Origin: Allofournierella massiliensis
GTDB taxonomy: Bacteria; Bacillota; Clostridia; Oscillospirales; Ruminococcaceae
NCBI RefSeq assembly: GCF_004345265.1
Contig: NZ_SLUM01000017.1
Span: forward strand, 22,993 to 86,992
Direction of reading: 5' to 3'
DNA length: 64,000 nucleotides
Part shown: positions 43,263 to 52,287 of the stretch, one piece after another
How the letters are laid out: every line of letters starts with the position of its first letter
Position numbering within the stretch: the first letter of the stretch is position 1
Translations under genes and position numbers: made by a program
The notes under the pieces: generated by a model
What the model was told of the DNA's origin: nothing
What the model saw: only the letters and a program-made list of their open reading frames with translations
Databases searched by the model: none

Positions 43263-43514
43263 TCACAGCACATAGAGTAGTGTGCTGAAGCTGTCGAAAC
43301 AGTAACATATCACATTGGGATACTGCTCCGACCACTTTTTGATCCTGTCCTGCACCTCCTGGGCTTTCCGCTGGGCCGGGCCATTCCACGGCGGCGGGAC
43401 CGTCACCGTAAAATATCCCTTATCCGTGCGGGGCCGCACATCAGCGTTCAGATGGGCGCATTGCTCCAGAAGCGCCAGAAGTTGCCCTCTCTTCGTCTCA
43501 TTCACAACAACCAT
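43263..43514 (-). CDS. unknown 83-residue protein
   Basis: ATG 43514 has AAAGAGG upstream. The sequence includes TKRGQLLALLEQCAHLNADV, then YFTVTVPPPWNGPAQRKAQE and YPNVICYCFDSFSTLLYVL. It looks like a small alpha/beta protein. I do not recognise it. It follows the primase gene by 10 bases in the operon. Confidence 0.55.
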   Translation of the reverse strand: MVVVNETKRGQLLALLEQCAHLNADVRPRTDKGYFTVTVPPPWNGPAQRKAQEVQDRIKKWSEQYPNVICYCFDSFSTLLYVL

Positions 43515-43524
43515 TGAAGCCTCT

Positions 43525-45303
43525 TTATGTCCCTTCTTTGATGTCCTTTTTGGCAAGCATGGGGGAAAACTTGACCTGCGGAAATTCATGCTCCCCATTG
43601 ACATAGTAGTAGATCCTTCGTGGAGAATGGTCCAGTTCTACCACATCAGAGAGCGCCATTGGCCGCCCGTGGCAGCCCTCCGGCAGTTCCTCCCGGCAGT
43701 CAGCAAACAGGCGCTTCAAAATCTCTGCGTCGCTCTGTTCCACCGGGCAGTAGACTTCGCCAGACCCGGCCATGCGGTACATGGCGGCGGGCGGCTGTTC
43801 ATAGCCGGCCTTTTGCAGCGCCGCAAGTTCCTTGAAAGCAAATGGGATCGCTTTTTGCTCGTCCAGTTCCAACTGATAGAGCACAAATCTCTGTTTCCGC
43901 CGCTGGGGTTCCAGCAGGGCGCCGAGGGCATCCCTGCCTTGCCGCAGGAAGGTTTCATGTTCCTCTCTGGTCAAGCCAAGATACTCCGTCAGGCAGGTCT
44001 TGTTTTCAGCCAGGTGCTGCCATAGTTCGATGCAGTCCTCAATATGCGCCAGTTCACACAAGCCGCGGAGGTACTGCGCCTTAAAACTAAGTCTATCGAT
44101 CTCCTTTCTCCGTTGATTTTCCCGGCGAAGCGCCAGCTGCCAATCGTCAAATCCCTTATAGTTGGGATTCCAGGTCAGCCTCCGGCAGTTCATGCCATAC
44201 TTCCGGGCCGTCAGGTAAATTTTCGACGCCCCGGCCATCGTCATTTGATTGTTGTACTTGTCCATATCGTGGGCTTCAATGATTTCCTCCGTACCGTTCT
44301 GCGCCAGAAGGGCAAACAACGGGTCCAGCGGGCTGGTGTTGTTGGCCCCGGCAATCGCGGCAAAGGTGCGCCCGGTCAGGCAATGGGAAATATCTGCTTT
44401 CAGCAGCCCCTCGATCACATAGACCACCCGGGCGGATGGGTCACCGATCAGGTGTACCGGACTGCCGGAGCCTGTCCCGTCTGTCTTTGAGGAAGAGGAA
44501 AACCAGATGTACTTGGCCCCCGGTTTCTCCGGCGGGTCATCCTTGTGTTTCAGCGGTACATCCAGCATGATCTGAAATCCCTGAAGCCGGCCGTCAAAGC
44601 CGATGGCGGGGATCAGGATGCCGGAGGTCTTCTTATAAAATGCCATTGTCCAGTGGCCGCTGTCGTCCCGGTAAAATCCGGGTACGCCCTGTACCCTGCA
44701 TCCCTGTTTGATCAGCCGATCCGTGATAGAGCGGCATAAGAAGGGCGGCGGGGTACTCTTAAAGCCCAGCGACTCGATTTGTTCATCAGACAGCCCGCGC
44801 TTTGGTGAGCGCAGATGTTCCCGATGTGCCAGCCGCAGCGTAAGCTGGGCCAGAAGCAGGGATAGTGTCTGATGGATCTCGGCCGGGCTGGCTTTATCCG
44901 ACTGCGGCACAGTTTTTCGCTCGGAAGAAGAATAACCTGCAGCGGCCGCCCGGGCCCCCGAAGATGGGGACCCGGTGCTGACCGGCTGCTGTTGGGCTTC
45001 ATTCCCGGAGCGTGCGTGTTCCTCGTGGGTATTGTCACACAGAGCTTCTGCAATTTCCCAATAAGCGTCAGAGGTCGTCGTGTGATTCAATTTTGCATAT
45101 AGCGCCAGCATTCCGCCATGTTCGTCGCAGTGATTGCACCGCCAGACATTTTTGACGAAATTGACATTCATCCGCCCGCGGCGGTCACCGCAGAACGGGC
45201 AGTCCACATAGACGCTGTTTGCCTGCTGGCGCCTGACCCGCAGGTGCAGCAGTTCCACAACTTCCATGATACCGAAGGGAAATTCATCCGGGTACGAGCC
45301 CAT
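43525..45303 (-). CDS. DNA primase-like protein (CHC2 zinc finger and Toprim-like domain)
   Basis: A 592-residue protein. The N-terminal zinc finger is CPFCGDRRGR with CNHCDEHGG (Cys 35, 38, 56 and 59), as in DnaG-type CHC2 domains. A Ser/Gln-rich linker (about 95-140) follows, then a Toprim-like region with YVIEGLLKADISHCL and EIIEAHDMDKYNN, carrying the acidic residues expected for metal binding. The C-terminal 130 residues are a separate domain of the YodL-like sort (AILKRLFADCREELPEGCHG). It probably primes replication of the excised element, in keeping with the ligase and helicase genes beside it. Confidence 0.8.
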   Translation of the reverse strand: MGSYPDEFPFGIMEVVELLHLRVRRQQANSVYVDCPFCGDRRGRMNVNFVKNVWRCNHCDEHGGMLALYAKLNHTTTSDAYWEIAEALCDNTHEEHARSGNEAQQQPVSTGSPSSGARAAAAGYSSSERKTVPQSDKASPAEIHQTLSLLLAQLTLRLAHREHLRSPKRGLSDEQIESLGFKSTPPPFLCRSITDRLIKQGCRVQGVPGFYRDDSGHWTMAFYKKTSGILIPAIGFDGRLQGFQIMLDVPLKHKDDPPEKPGAKYIWFSSSSKTDGTGSGSPVHLIGDPSARVVYVIEGLLKADISHCLTGRTFAAIAGANNTSPLDPLFALLAQNGTEEIIEAHDMDKYNNQMTMAGASKIYLTARKYGMNCRRLTWNPNYKGFDDWQLALRRENQRRKEIDRLSFKAQYLRGLCELAHIEDCIELWQHLAENKTCLTEYLGLTREEHETFLRQGRDALGALLEPQRRKQRFVLYQLELDEQKAIPFAFKELAALQKAGYEQPPAAMYRMAGSGEVYCPVEQSDAEILKRLFADCREELPEGCHGRPMALSDVVELDHSPRRIYYYVNGEHEFPQVKFSPMLAKKDIKEGT

Positions 45304-45341
45304 CTGTCATTCCTCCCTTCATGCCCTCGCCGGGGGCCATA

Positions 45342-46430
45342 TCAGCCGGCCTTTTGAAGTGAATCCAAAACCAGCTGGGCGGCGGCGCGGACCATGTTGT
45401 TCTTGCTTTTGCCCGGGATCAGGTAGTACCGCAGATTGACAGGCCGCTTCTCGGCCACCTGGGCAATCGTCATACCCTTGCAGATGCCATCGTCTACGAT
45501 GACCTGCTGGGCCTGTTCCAGCGTCATGACCTGCAGAATATCCTCCATAGGCGTGTCCTTCGTATAAGAGGGGGTATCCACCGCAGTATCCACCGCTCCG
45601 GCAGCGCCATCTTCGGGCTGCAGCGGCTCGGCGGCGGGTTCGGATTCCTCCGTGTGCTGGACCGGCAGCTCCGTTACATTGCCGCGGACGGGCAATTCAT
45701 CCGCCTGCTCATTTTCAGCCGCCGGCTGTTCCGTCTTTGGCGAAGCGTCAACCGGGAGCGTATCGAATTTCTTCGCCGGCTCCACCGGCAGGTGCTGTTT
45801 CACCGGTTCCGAAGCAGTGTTTTCCTTCGACGGGGCCGTTGTCGCTGTTGCCGCCTTTTCGCCCTCAAACGCCCTCTGCGGCGTTTCAACGGGGCTGGCA
45901 GGGGATTTCCCCTCGGCAGGCTCATCGGCCCTCTGAGGGGCGCTGTGGGGCTCCTGCGGCGGTGCCGTGCATTCCGCCGGCCCGGCAGGCGGTTCTGCGG
46001 CCTTTTTGACAGACGCTCCGGCGCTTTTCTCCATCAGATCGGCCTGGGCGCCGGCGCTGATCAGCTGGATGCCAAAACCGGCGTCCGTAAGGGCCTGGCT
46101 CAGCGCCTCATTTTGGGCGGCTTTCACGAAGTCGCGGCTGTCCTGGGTAGTCTGCTGGGCCGTGCTCATACTGAACGGCTCCGCGTCACTGCGGTCCAGG
46201 AATACCTTGGCCTCAAAAATCGCCATCTGCTCCGTGATCCGCAGCGCCGTCAGACGCATACGGCCGTTGGGATGGGCCATGCGGAACCAGAGTTTCTGGT
46301 AAGGCAGGTCCAGCTTCAGGGTGTCCTTGGTGCGGCGGAGGAACTTGAGCGGGTCAAAGCCCGGCACCTTGTTCAGTTCAGCGGCCGCAGGCACAGTTTC
46401 GTACATCGTTTTCGCATTGCTGTCGTTCAT
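45342..46430 (-). CDS. unknown 362-residue protein, possibly a single-strand annealing protein
   Basis: ATG 46430 has AGGAAGGAG upstream. Residues 15-135 form a conserved-looking domain: VPGFDPLKFLRRTKDTLKLD, RMRLTALRITEQMAIFEAKV, then VKAAQNEALSQALTDAGFGI. A long Pro/Ala/Glu-rich disordered middle follows (about 140-290), and a C-terminal helical domain (DILQVMTLEQAQQVIVDDGI) ends it. The pattern in which paired helices end in alternating Ala and AGFG resembles Rad52/Sak-type annealing proteins. Its neighbours are an exonuclease and a RecD2-like helicase, which fits. The assignment is inference and the middle region carries no motif. Confidence 0.5.
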   Translation of the reverse strand: MNDSNAKTMYETVPAAAELNKVPGFDPLKFLRRTKDTLKLDLPYQKLWFRMAHPNGRMRLTALRITEQMAIFEAKVFLDRSDAEPFSMSTAQQTTQDSRDFVKAAQNEALSQALTDAGFGIQLISAGAQADLMEKSAGASVKKAAEPPAGPAECTAPPQEPHSAPQRADEPAEGKSPASPVETPQRAFEGEKAATATTAPSKENTASEPVKQHLPVEPAKKFDTLPVDASPKTEQPAAENEQADELPVRGNVTELPVQHTEESEPAAEPLQPEDGAAGAVDTAVDTPSYTKDTPMEDILQVMTLEQAQQVIVDDGICKGMTIAQVAEKRPVNLRYYLIPGKSKNNMVRAAAQLVLDSLQKAG

Positions 46431-46498
46431 GTCATATACTCCTTCCTGTGTAATAAATAGGAGACGCGGGGCAATTTTCTGCACCTTGCGCCTCTTTT

Positions 46499-48772
46499 TT
46501 AACCAGCGTATTTCAGTTCTTCTTCCAGAGCCGCCGGGACCGGGATTCCGGCCCGCTTGGCATAGGCCTTATAGTACATGCCGATGCGCTTGCCCAGAAG
46601 CGTATTCCTCTTGACGATTTCATTCCGGTGGATCGCCATAAACAGCACCTGCTTTTGGCCGATCAGCACCACGCGCTTTTTGGCCCGGGTGATGCCGGTA
46701 TAGAGCAGGTTGCGGTAGAGCATGACGGTGTGCGCTTTCAAAAGCGGCATGATGACCGTTTCATACTCAGAGCCCATTGCCTTGTGGATGGTGGTGGCGT
46801 AGGCTAGGTCCAGATTGACCATATCCTCTACGCTGTATTCCAGCTCTCGGCCCACACCGAAATCCAGGCCGACGCGCTTGCCATCTTCATCGTCTTTGAT
46901 ATAGCGGATAAATCCCAGGTCGCCGTTGGACACCTTGGCGGTGTTTTTGGTCTGCATGATCCGGTCGTTGACCCGGAACACTTTGACGCCGATCTTGATT
47001 TCTTCCTCGGCAGAGCGGAACGGGTTGACCACCTCGCGGATGGCCTCGTTGAGTTGTTCCGCCGACGCAGCGCCTTCCGAACGGAAGGGAGACAAAATCT
47101 GCACCCGGTCGATGCCGCTTTCCGCGATTTCCCGGCAGTAACGGGCGATGATCCGCTCCGCAGCCTCCGCCTGGTTATCGCTTGCCATAAATACAAAGTC
47201 CGGCCCAAAGTACAGCTTGGTGTTGCCCTCGTTGATAAACTTGGCGTTATAAGCGATCAGGCTGTCCTTGGACTGACGGAAGATCTGGTCCAGCACCGTG
47301 ACGGGAATCAAGCCACAGTCGATCAGTTCGCGGAACACAGTCCCGGCGCCCACACTGGGGAGCTGGTCGGGGTCGCCCACGAGAACGACACGGGCCCCAT
47401 CCTTGATGCGGGAGAAAAATTTGTCTGCCAACCACATATCCACCATAGAAAACTCGTCCACAATGATCAGGTCCGCCGACAACGGCTCCTGCTGTCTGCT
47501 GCGGTTGGCGTCATCTTCTTCACTGCCGAGGCCCAGGCCGCTGTGGAGCGTCCGCGCCTTGTCAAAGCCAGTGCTTTCCGCCATACGACGGCTGGCACGG
47601 CCGGTCGGCGCCATCAGAACGATTTCACCTTTCGGGTGCAGGCGGCGATAAACTTCCAAAATGGTCTTGAGCACCGTTGTCTTGCCGGTGCCGGGAGAAC
47701 CAGTGATAATGGACAGGCTGTGGCGGTAAGCCGCGTAGACCGCTGCCTCCTGTTTGGAAGACAGCACCAGCCCCATTTCACGCTTGACCTGCTCCAGCGC
47801 CTGCTCAATGCGCTCCGGCGCAGACGGCTCTATCAGCCGCATGGCAATACGCCGGGCCGTTTCATCTTCCTGTGCGAATGTGCGGGGCAGGTAGATGTTA
47901 TCTTTGACGGATACCACCTCGCCATGAAGGATCATGTCCTGAAGCACATCCGCGACCTCCTGTTCATGAAGCCGGAGAGACGGGACGGGGATCTTTGTGT
48001 TGAGAAGCCGAAGAGCCTCCTTCCGCAAAGTTTCACCAGGCAGGAACAAATGTCCTTTGCCGCCCTTGCTGTCCTCCAGCGCCCAGAACAGCGCGCCTTT
48101 GACCCGCATGGGGTCATGCAGGTCGCCGCCGTTTTTCTGAACGATGGCATCTACCCGGAGAAATCCAAAACCGGACACCTGGCACAGTTCAAAGGGACTC
48201 CTTTTCAAGATGTCCACGCTGGCGGGCCCGAAGTGCTGGTAGATCTTCAGGGCCGTTTTCGGCGTGATCTTGAATGGGGAGAGCAGCGTCATCAGGTCTT
48301 GGAGCATCCGGCTCTCCGCATACGAGGTTTTGATATCCTCCAGCTTGCTTTCCGTAATGCCCTTGACCTCCAGCAGCCGCTCGGGATGGTTTTGCAGAAT
48401 ATCCAGCGTTTCCACGCCAAACCGGGAGACGATCTGCGCGGCAGTCGCCGGCCCAATACCTTTGATGAGGCCGGAGGCCAGATAGCCTTCCACGCCGTCC
48501 TTGGTCTTGGGAACGATCTCGCGCCACTGTTCCACCTGAAGCTGCACACCATATTTGCCCTTTGTCCATTCGCCGTCCAGTTCCAGCTCTACCGCGTCCG
48601 TGCGGGGCAGTTCATAGCCCGTCGCAACAAAGCGGATCAGATGATCTCTGTACCGGCGGGTGGAACGGGCCTCCTGGGGCACCTCCTTATCAGCGGTCTT
48701 TACGCTGATGATGCAGAACTTGTTCACCGGGTTGTGGTAGATCGTCCCGTCATAAGTTCCTCTATGGATCAC
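46499..48772 (-). CDS. RecD2-like ATP-dependent DNA helicase
   Basis: A 757-residue superfamily 1B helicase with the RecD2 layout. An N-terminal OB-like domain is followed by helix-hairpin-helix repeats (ASGLIKGIGPATAAQIVSRF, LLEVKGITESKLEDI). The ATPase core has Walker A ITGSPGTGKTTVLKTIL (about 355-370), Walker B LIIVDEFSMVD, motif VLVGDPDQLPSVGAG, and the C-terminal UvrD-like ATTIHKAMGSEYETVIMPL with YTGITRAKKRVVLIG. It unwinds DNA 5' to 3' and would serve recombination or replication of the element. It follows the YqaJ gene by 17 bases. Confidence 0.9.
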   Translation of the reverse strand: MIHRGTYDGTIYHNPVNKFCIISVKTADKEVPQEARSTRRYRDHLIRFVATGYELPRTDAVELELDGEWTKGKYGVQLQVEQWREIVPKTKDGVEGYLASGLIKGIGPATAAQIVSRFGVETLDILQNHPERLLEVKGITESKLEDIKTSYAESRMLQDLMTLLSPFKITPKTALKIYQHFGPASVDILKRSPFELCQVSGFGFLRVDAIVQKNGGDLHDPMRVKGALFWALEDSKGGKGHLFLPGETLRKEALRLLNTKIPVPSLRLHEQEVADVLQDMILHGEVVSVKDNIYLPRTFAQEDETARRIAMRLIEPSAPERIEQALEQVKREMGLVLSSKQEAAVYAAYRHSLSIITGSPGTGKTTVLKTILEVYRRLHPKGEIVLMAPTGRASRRMAESTGFDKARTLHSGLGLGSEEDDANRSRQQEPLSADLIIVDEFSMVDMWLADKFFSRIKDGARVVLVGDPDQLPSVGAGTVFRELIDCGLIPVTVLDQIFRQSKDSLIAYNAKFINEGNTKLYFGPDFVFMASDNQAEAAERIIARYCREIAESGIDRVQILSPFRSEGAASAEQLNEAIREVVNPFRSAEEEIKIGVKVFRVNDRIMQTKNTAKVSNGDLGFIRYIKDDEDGKRVGLDFGVGRELEYSVEDMVNLDLAYATTIHKAMGSEYETVIMPLLKAHTVMLYRNLLYTGITRAKKRVVLIGQKQVLFMAIHRNEIVKRNTLLGKRIGMYYKAYAKRAGIPVPAALEEELKYAG

Positions 48773-48789
48773 TTCTTTTTTCCCTCCTT

Positions 48790-49854
48790 TTATGCCGCCT
48801 CGGCGTCACTCTTGACCGTGAAGCGGCGGTGCACGGAAACAGTCACATACTGCTCATAGATGTCCGGATGTTCCAGCTTCAGCCTGTTCAGATTATCCTT
48901 GTCAATACCGGGGGTCCGCACCGGATTGTAGGTGACGGTATAGTTCACCCCATCCTGCTGGCAGATGGCTTTGCAGCTTTTCCCCATTTTGGCAATGATG
49001 GCAGCCTTCAGCCGCTTCATATCTTCCTCGATTTCCTTTTTGCCTGCTTCTGCGCCTTTTTTCTGCTCTTGGAGCTGGAGAAAACGCATCAGCTTGGCCG
49101 TCAGGGGCAGGTCGAGTGATACAGCGGGGGCCTCCTTGTCAGCGGGGCCAGTGTACCGGCGCACGCTCTCGATCACGAGGTCTCCATCTTCGGTGTAAGG
49201 CGGCGGCGTTCTGGTAAGCACATGATTTTCCCAGAAATTCTGCTCCAGGAAAATCATCTCATCCTCATAGGCCAGATCCCTCTGCATATCACGGATAATA
49301 CTTTCCTGCTCGTTGTTGCCATACAGGCAGCAGAAGAAACAGCGGTCCACATCCATGACGGCCATGTAATGCCGCCCCTGGGACTCATAGTAGGCCGGAA
49401 TGGTTTCCTCACCATCCAGCCACCAGTTGTCTTTGGCGTTGTAGTTTGTGGTCTTGATCTCCAGAATAGCGGTGGTGCCGTCCGGCAGTTCTACAAAGTA
49501 GTCCACATCCGCCAGCATCCAGGGATACTTCGGGTGCTGGAACATCTTTTTGATCTGATAGACCTTGTAGCCGGTCCGGTGCTGGAAGATCTTCGCCACC
49601 AGCGGTTCCAACAGGTGCCCCATCTCCAGGGCCACCCAGTTGTCCTCATGGTCCTCGACCACGGCAATGTTCAGCTTGTCATAAAACAGATCCCGGGCCG
49701 TCCGCCACGGTGAAATGCCCAGCAGAGCTGCAACATCGCTGCCTCCAATACCTTTCCGGCGGTAGGCAAGCCATTCCTCTTCGGATAAGCCTGCCGTTTC
49801 CACCAGCACCAGAGGCTGATACCGCTCTTTGACCGCCAAGCTGCCTGCCGGCAT
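48790..49854 (-). CDS. YqaJ-family viral-type exonuclease
   Basis: A 354-residue nuclease. ATG 49854 lies seven bases after GGAGGGGG. The YqaJ/lambda-exonuclease fold shows WLAYRRKGIGGSDVAALLGI, LEMGHLLEPLVAKIFQHRTG, then MLADVDYFVELPDGTTAILE and IKTTNYNAKDNWW, giving the D...ExK metal site (about 113-131). The C-terminal third is helical and partly coiled (LQEQKKGAEAGKKEIEEDMK). It resects duplex ends to single strands and normally works with an annealing protein, a role the 362-residue protein downstream could fill. Confidence 0.9.
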   Translation of the reverse strand: MPAGSLAVKERYQPLVLVETAGLSEEEWLAYRRKGIGGSDVAALLGISPWRTARDLFYDKLNIAVVEDHEDNWVALEMGHLLEPLVAKIFQHRTGYKVYQIKKMFQHPKYPWMLADVDYFVELPDGTTAILEIKTTNYNAKDNWWLDGEETIPAYYESQGRHYMAVMDVDRCFFCCLYGNNEQESIIRDMQRDLAYEDEMIFLEQNFWENHVLTRTPPPYTEDGDLVIESVRRYTGPADKEAPAVSLDLPLTAKLMRFLQLQEQKKGAEAGKKEIEEDMKRLKAAIIAKMGKSCKAICQQDGVNYTVTYNPVRTPGIDKDNLNRLKLEHPDIYEQYVTVSVHRRFTVKSDAEAA

Positions 49855-49856
49855 AC

Positions 49857-50012
49857 TCAACACCCCCTCCGGGTCCTGCGGGGAATAACAGGGGCTCGAA
49901 TCACCGGGCAGCGTTTCCGCGCGGTCTGATTCAGTTTCTGATACTGTCGCCAGTTCTCAGCCGGCTTTTTCTTAGTTGTCAGGCGCTCCTGACTTTTCTG
50001 TTTCACATTCAT
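49857..50012 (-). CDS. small basic protein, first gene of the operon
   Basis: ATG 50012 follows AAAGGCAGG by eight bases. The 51 residues are very basic: MNVKQKSQERLTTKKKPAEN, then WRQYQKLNQTARKRCPVIRA and PVIPRRTRRGC. No domain is recognised. It ends two bases before the YqaJ start. An earlier in-frame ATG at 50120 lies inside a terminator hairpin and is less likely. Confidence 0.45.
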   Translation of the reverse strand: MNVKQKSQERLTTKKKPAENWRQYQKLNQTARKRCPVIRAPVIPRRTRRGC

Positions 50013-50077
50013 GTGTGCATACCTGCCTTTCTGTAATTTAGATATATCCTCAAAGCCGCGTTCCGGCATTTGGGCAG

Positions 50078-50150
50078 AAAAAAAGCGAGGGTGACAAAGG
50101 GCGCAACGCCTGATGTCCATAGTTACCTATGAACCAAAGTCATCCTCGCT
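50078..50150 (-). terminator. second leader terminator of the long operon
   Basis: On the minus strand AGCGAGGATGAC (50139-50150) pairs with GTCACCCTCGCT (50084-50095, one G-U pair), followed by TTTTTTT. It lies between the operon promoter and the first gene, so transcripts must read through it. Two small frames lie in the loop side (MTLVHR from near 50142, and one from ATG 50120). Confidence 0.8.
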
Positions 50151-50168
50151 GGCGGAACTGAAGTCCCG

Positions 50169-50226
50169 AAAAAACAAAAAAAGCCAGTAATATACCGGCC
50201 CAGAGGGGCGCAGTAATACTACTGGC
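50169..50226 (-). terminator. first leader terminator of the long operon
   Basis: On the minus strand GCCAGTAGTAT (50216-50226) pairs with ATATTACTGGC (50183-50193, one mismatch). The loop is GC-rich, and TTTTTTTGTTTTTTC follows. It lies about 100 bases after the predicted transcription start and should stop most transcripts unless antitermination occurs. Confidence 0.8.
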
Positions 50227-50334
50227 ACAAGTACAATCTTGACTGCGTGTGCAATGCAGATTTTTCAATCCGCGGTACAGAAACTAAGTCTGTATCCCAC
50301 AAGGGGAAAACGCACAAAAATCAATTACAGAAAC

Positions 50335-50385
50335 AGTGTAACACAATATATTGAGATAGTCAAGGTGCAATAACTATATATTGTG
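50335..50385. promoter_or_regulatory. overlapping divergent promoters with symmetric operator
   Basis: Minus-strand promoter: TTGACT (50358-50363), 17-base spacer, TACACT (50335-50340). Plus-strand promoter: TTGAGA (50351-50356), 18-base spacer, TATATA (50375-50380). Inverted half-sites CACAATATAT (50342-50351) and ATATATTGTG (50376-50385) are placed symmetrically around 50363.5. A regulator bound to both could choose between the long replication and recombination operon and the xis-int side. Confidence 0.7.
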
Positions 50386-50470
50386 CTTTATTCTTAACTA
50401 CACCCATTCCACGAAAAAATCTGCCAAATGATTTGAATGTGCAGAAAAATATTGATGGTTCACTATTTAT

Positions 50471-50522
50471 AGGGCGTACAGACATGGCATGGGACTCCGT
50501 AGCCGGTCTGCACGCTCTTTTT
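50471..50522 (+). terminator. leader terminator before xis-int
   Basis: AGGGCGTACAGAC (50471-50483) pairs with GTCTGCACGCTCT (50506-50518) with one mismatch and one G-U pair, followed by TTTTA. It lies about 140 bases after the plus-strand promoter and before xis. From here to 50788 no gene is seen; a TTGACA at 50528 lacks a well-spaced -10. Confidence 0.65.
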
Positions 50523-50788
50523 ATACCTTGACAAGCCCCATAACCTTTTCCATTGGAGTTATACAGGGATCGCGGACAGTGTGCGATGACCACATGGAGC
50601 CCGCCCACGATTGAAATACCGCACAGCGGGCCCTGGCAATACGCGGCGGAAAGCCCCGGCGCAGGAAATGGCCTTTGGAAGAGACCCTACACTTCCCGAT
50701 GAATTTGAATGACTTCATTGTTTTTGTTGAAAACCTTCCACTACAAATCGTAGGGGATATATGTAATTGCAAATAAAGGAGGGCAATT

Positions 50789-50989
50789 ATGGAAAAAAGA
50801 AAACCCAATGACCTTTCACCGGATCAGTGCTTGGCGGTCGATACGGAATCGCTTTGCAAACTGCTCGACTGCGGGCGGCATACGGCCGTTCAGATCGGCG
50901 ACCTGGCCCACGCCCGCATCACCATGAATTCTCGTGTCCTTTGGAGCGTTCAGCGAGTGAAGGAATATTTGTACGAGATCTCATGCTAA
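50789..50989 (+). CDS. xis: excisionase-like DNA-binding protein
   Basis: A 66-residue protein with an excisionase-type helix-turn-helix (LAVDTESLCKLLDCGRHTAV, then QIGDLAHARITMNSRVLWSV and QRVKEYLYEISC). A strong AAAGGAGG site precedes the ATG. It lies 57 bases upstream of the integrase, so it very probably controls the direction of recombination of this element. Confidence 0.8.
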   Translation: MEKRKPNDLSPDQCLAVDTESLCKLLDCGRHTAVQIGDLAHARITMNSRVLWSVQRVKEYLYEISC

Positions 50990-51046
50990 CAGAACCTTGC
51001 CCATTCCGGGCGCAGCAACACACAAAACATCGGGAGGTATCAGCCT

Positions 51047-52276
51047 ATGCCAAAAGTTAGAAAAGACAACAAAGGCCGCAACCTGCGGCCAGGAGAAACA
51101 CAACGCTCAGACGGCAGCTATATGTTTGTCTATAAGCTGGGTAAGAAGAAAAAGTACATTTATGATTTTGACCTTGCCAGCCTGCGGGCCAAAGAAAAAG
51201 TTCTCAACCGTGACAGCGAAGACGGTATTCGCACCCAGGAGGCTATGAAAATCACCCTAAATGATATGTTCAAAGTCCTCATGGATACGAAAATCCAGTT
51301 AAAGGCTTCTACACGGGCGAATTACGAATATCTTTGGAGCAACTATGTGAAGGATGAGCCGTTTGCCAACATTCCCCTGCCCAACATCCGAAAGAGCGAC
51401 ATCCTGACATTTTACACGAAGCTTTTGAAAAAAGGCTTTGCGATCAATTCCTTGGAAAGCATCAATAACCTGATTCACCCCACGCTTGAATTGGCGGTCG
51501 ATGATGACTACATCCGAAAAAATCCAAGCAAAGGCGTCTACCGCTCTCTCAAAACAGAGGGAGCCGGGGCGCCCCCGAAGAAAAGAATCGCGCTGACTAT
51601 GACACAGCAGAAGAACTTCCTTCGGTTCATTTCCAAGTCACCGATGTATAGCCACTGGCTGCCTGTCATGGTCGTGCTGCTCGGTACGGGAATGCGTGTT
51701 GCGGAATGTACTGGCTTAACTAAAAATGATGTGGACCTGGAGAACAACACCATCTCTGTCAATCACAACTTGATCTATCGTGTGATCGATGGGAAAGCAG
51801 GTTTTCATATCACCACCCCTAAAACGGCCAGCGGCACCCGCACCATCCCTATCCTGTATCCGCAGGTTGCTGAACAGCTCCGCACATTGATTGAAGTCAT
51901 GGACACCCTCTATCCAGAAGACCTTGTGATGAATGGGTATCACGGTTTCCTTTTTAGGAATCGGGAAGGTTACTTTCTCAGTGCCCATAATATCAATCGG
52001 GCCATCCAGCGTATCTCCATCGCCTACAACGCCGAAGAAATGGATCAGGCTGAACTGGAAGATCGTGAGCCGGAACTGCTGCCGCATTTTAGCGTACATA
52101 ACATGAGACACACATTCTGCACGCGGCTCTGCGAAAGCACGAACGATATCAAGTTTATCCAGCAGGTGATGGGCCACGCTGATTTTTCCACAACTATGGA
52201 TATTTATACGCATATTACGCAAGAAAACATGAGGGAAAAAGCAGAGGCAATCAAGGGTAATTTGGTGCTAATGTGA
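51047..52276 (+). CDS. int: tyrosine recombinase (integrase) of the lysS-linked element
   Basis: A 409-residue integrase of the Tn916/phage type. An N-terminal arm-binding domain (GRNLRPGETQRSDGSYMFVY) is followed by a core-binding SAM-like domain (about 75-165). The catalytic domain has Arg in LLGTGMRVAECTGL, Lys near TTPKTASGTRTIPIL, HNMRHTFCTRL, and MGHADFSTTMDIYTHIT with the nucleophilic Tyr. It ends 146 bases before the lysS stop codon, so the attachment site is very probably at the 3' end of lysS. It differs clearly from the integrase at 19.5 kb. Confidence 0.93.
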   Translation: MPKVRKDNKGRNLRPGETQRSDGSYMFVYKLGKKKKYIYDFDLASLRAKEKVLNRDSEDGIRTQEAMKITLNDMFKVLMDTKIQLKASTRANYEYLWSNYVKDEPFANIPLPNIRKSDILTFYTKLLKKGFAINSLESINNLIHPTLELAVDDDYIRKNPSKGVYRSLKTEGAGAPPKKRIALTMTQQKNFLRFISKSPMYSHWLPVMVVLLGTGMRVAECTGLTKNDVDLENNTISVNHNLIYRVIDGKAGFHITTPKTASGTRTIPILYPQVAEQLRTLIEVMDTLYPEDLVMNGYHGFLFRNREGYFLSAHNINRAIQRISIAYNAEEMDQAELEDREPELLPHFSVHNMRHTFCTRLCESTNDIKFIQQVMGHADFSTTMDIYTHITQENMREKAEAIKGNLVLM

Positions 52277-52287
52277 AAATTGCAAAA

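Noticed and set aside
47054..48859. 601-codon open frame antisense to the RecD2-like helicase
   Set aside because: The helicase motifs on the minus strand are complete and the antisense product has no family pattern.
50528..50565. Promoter for xis from TTGACA at 50528
   Set aside because: The nearest TATACA is 26 bases away, too far for a sigma-A promoter.
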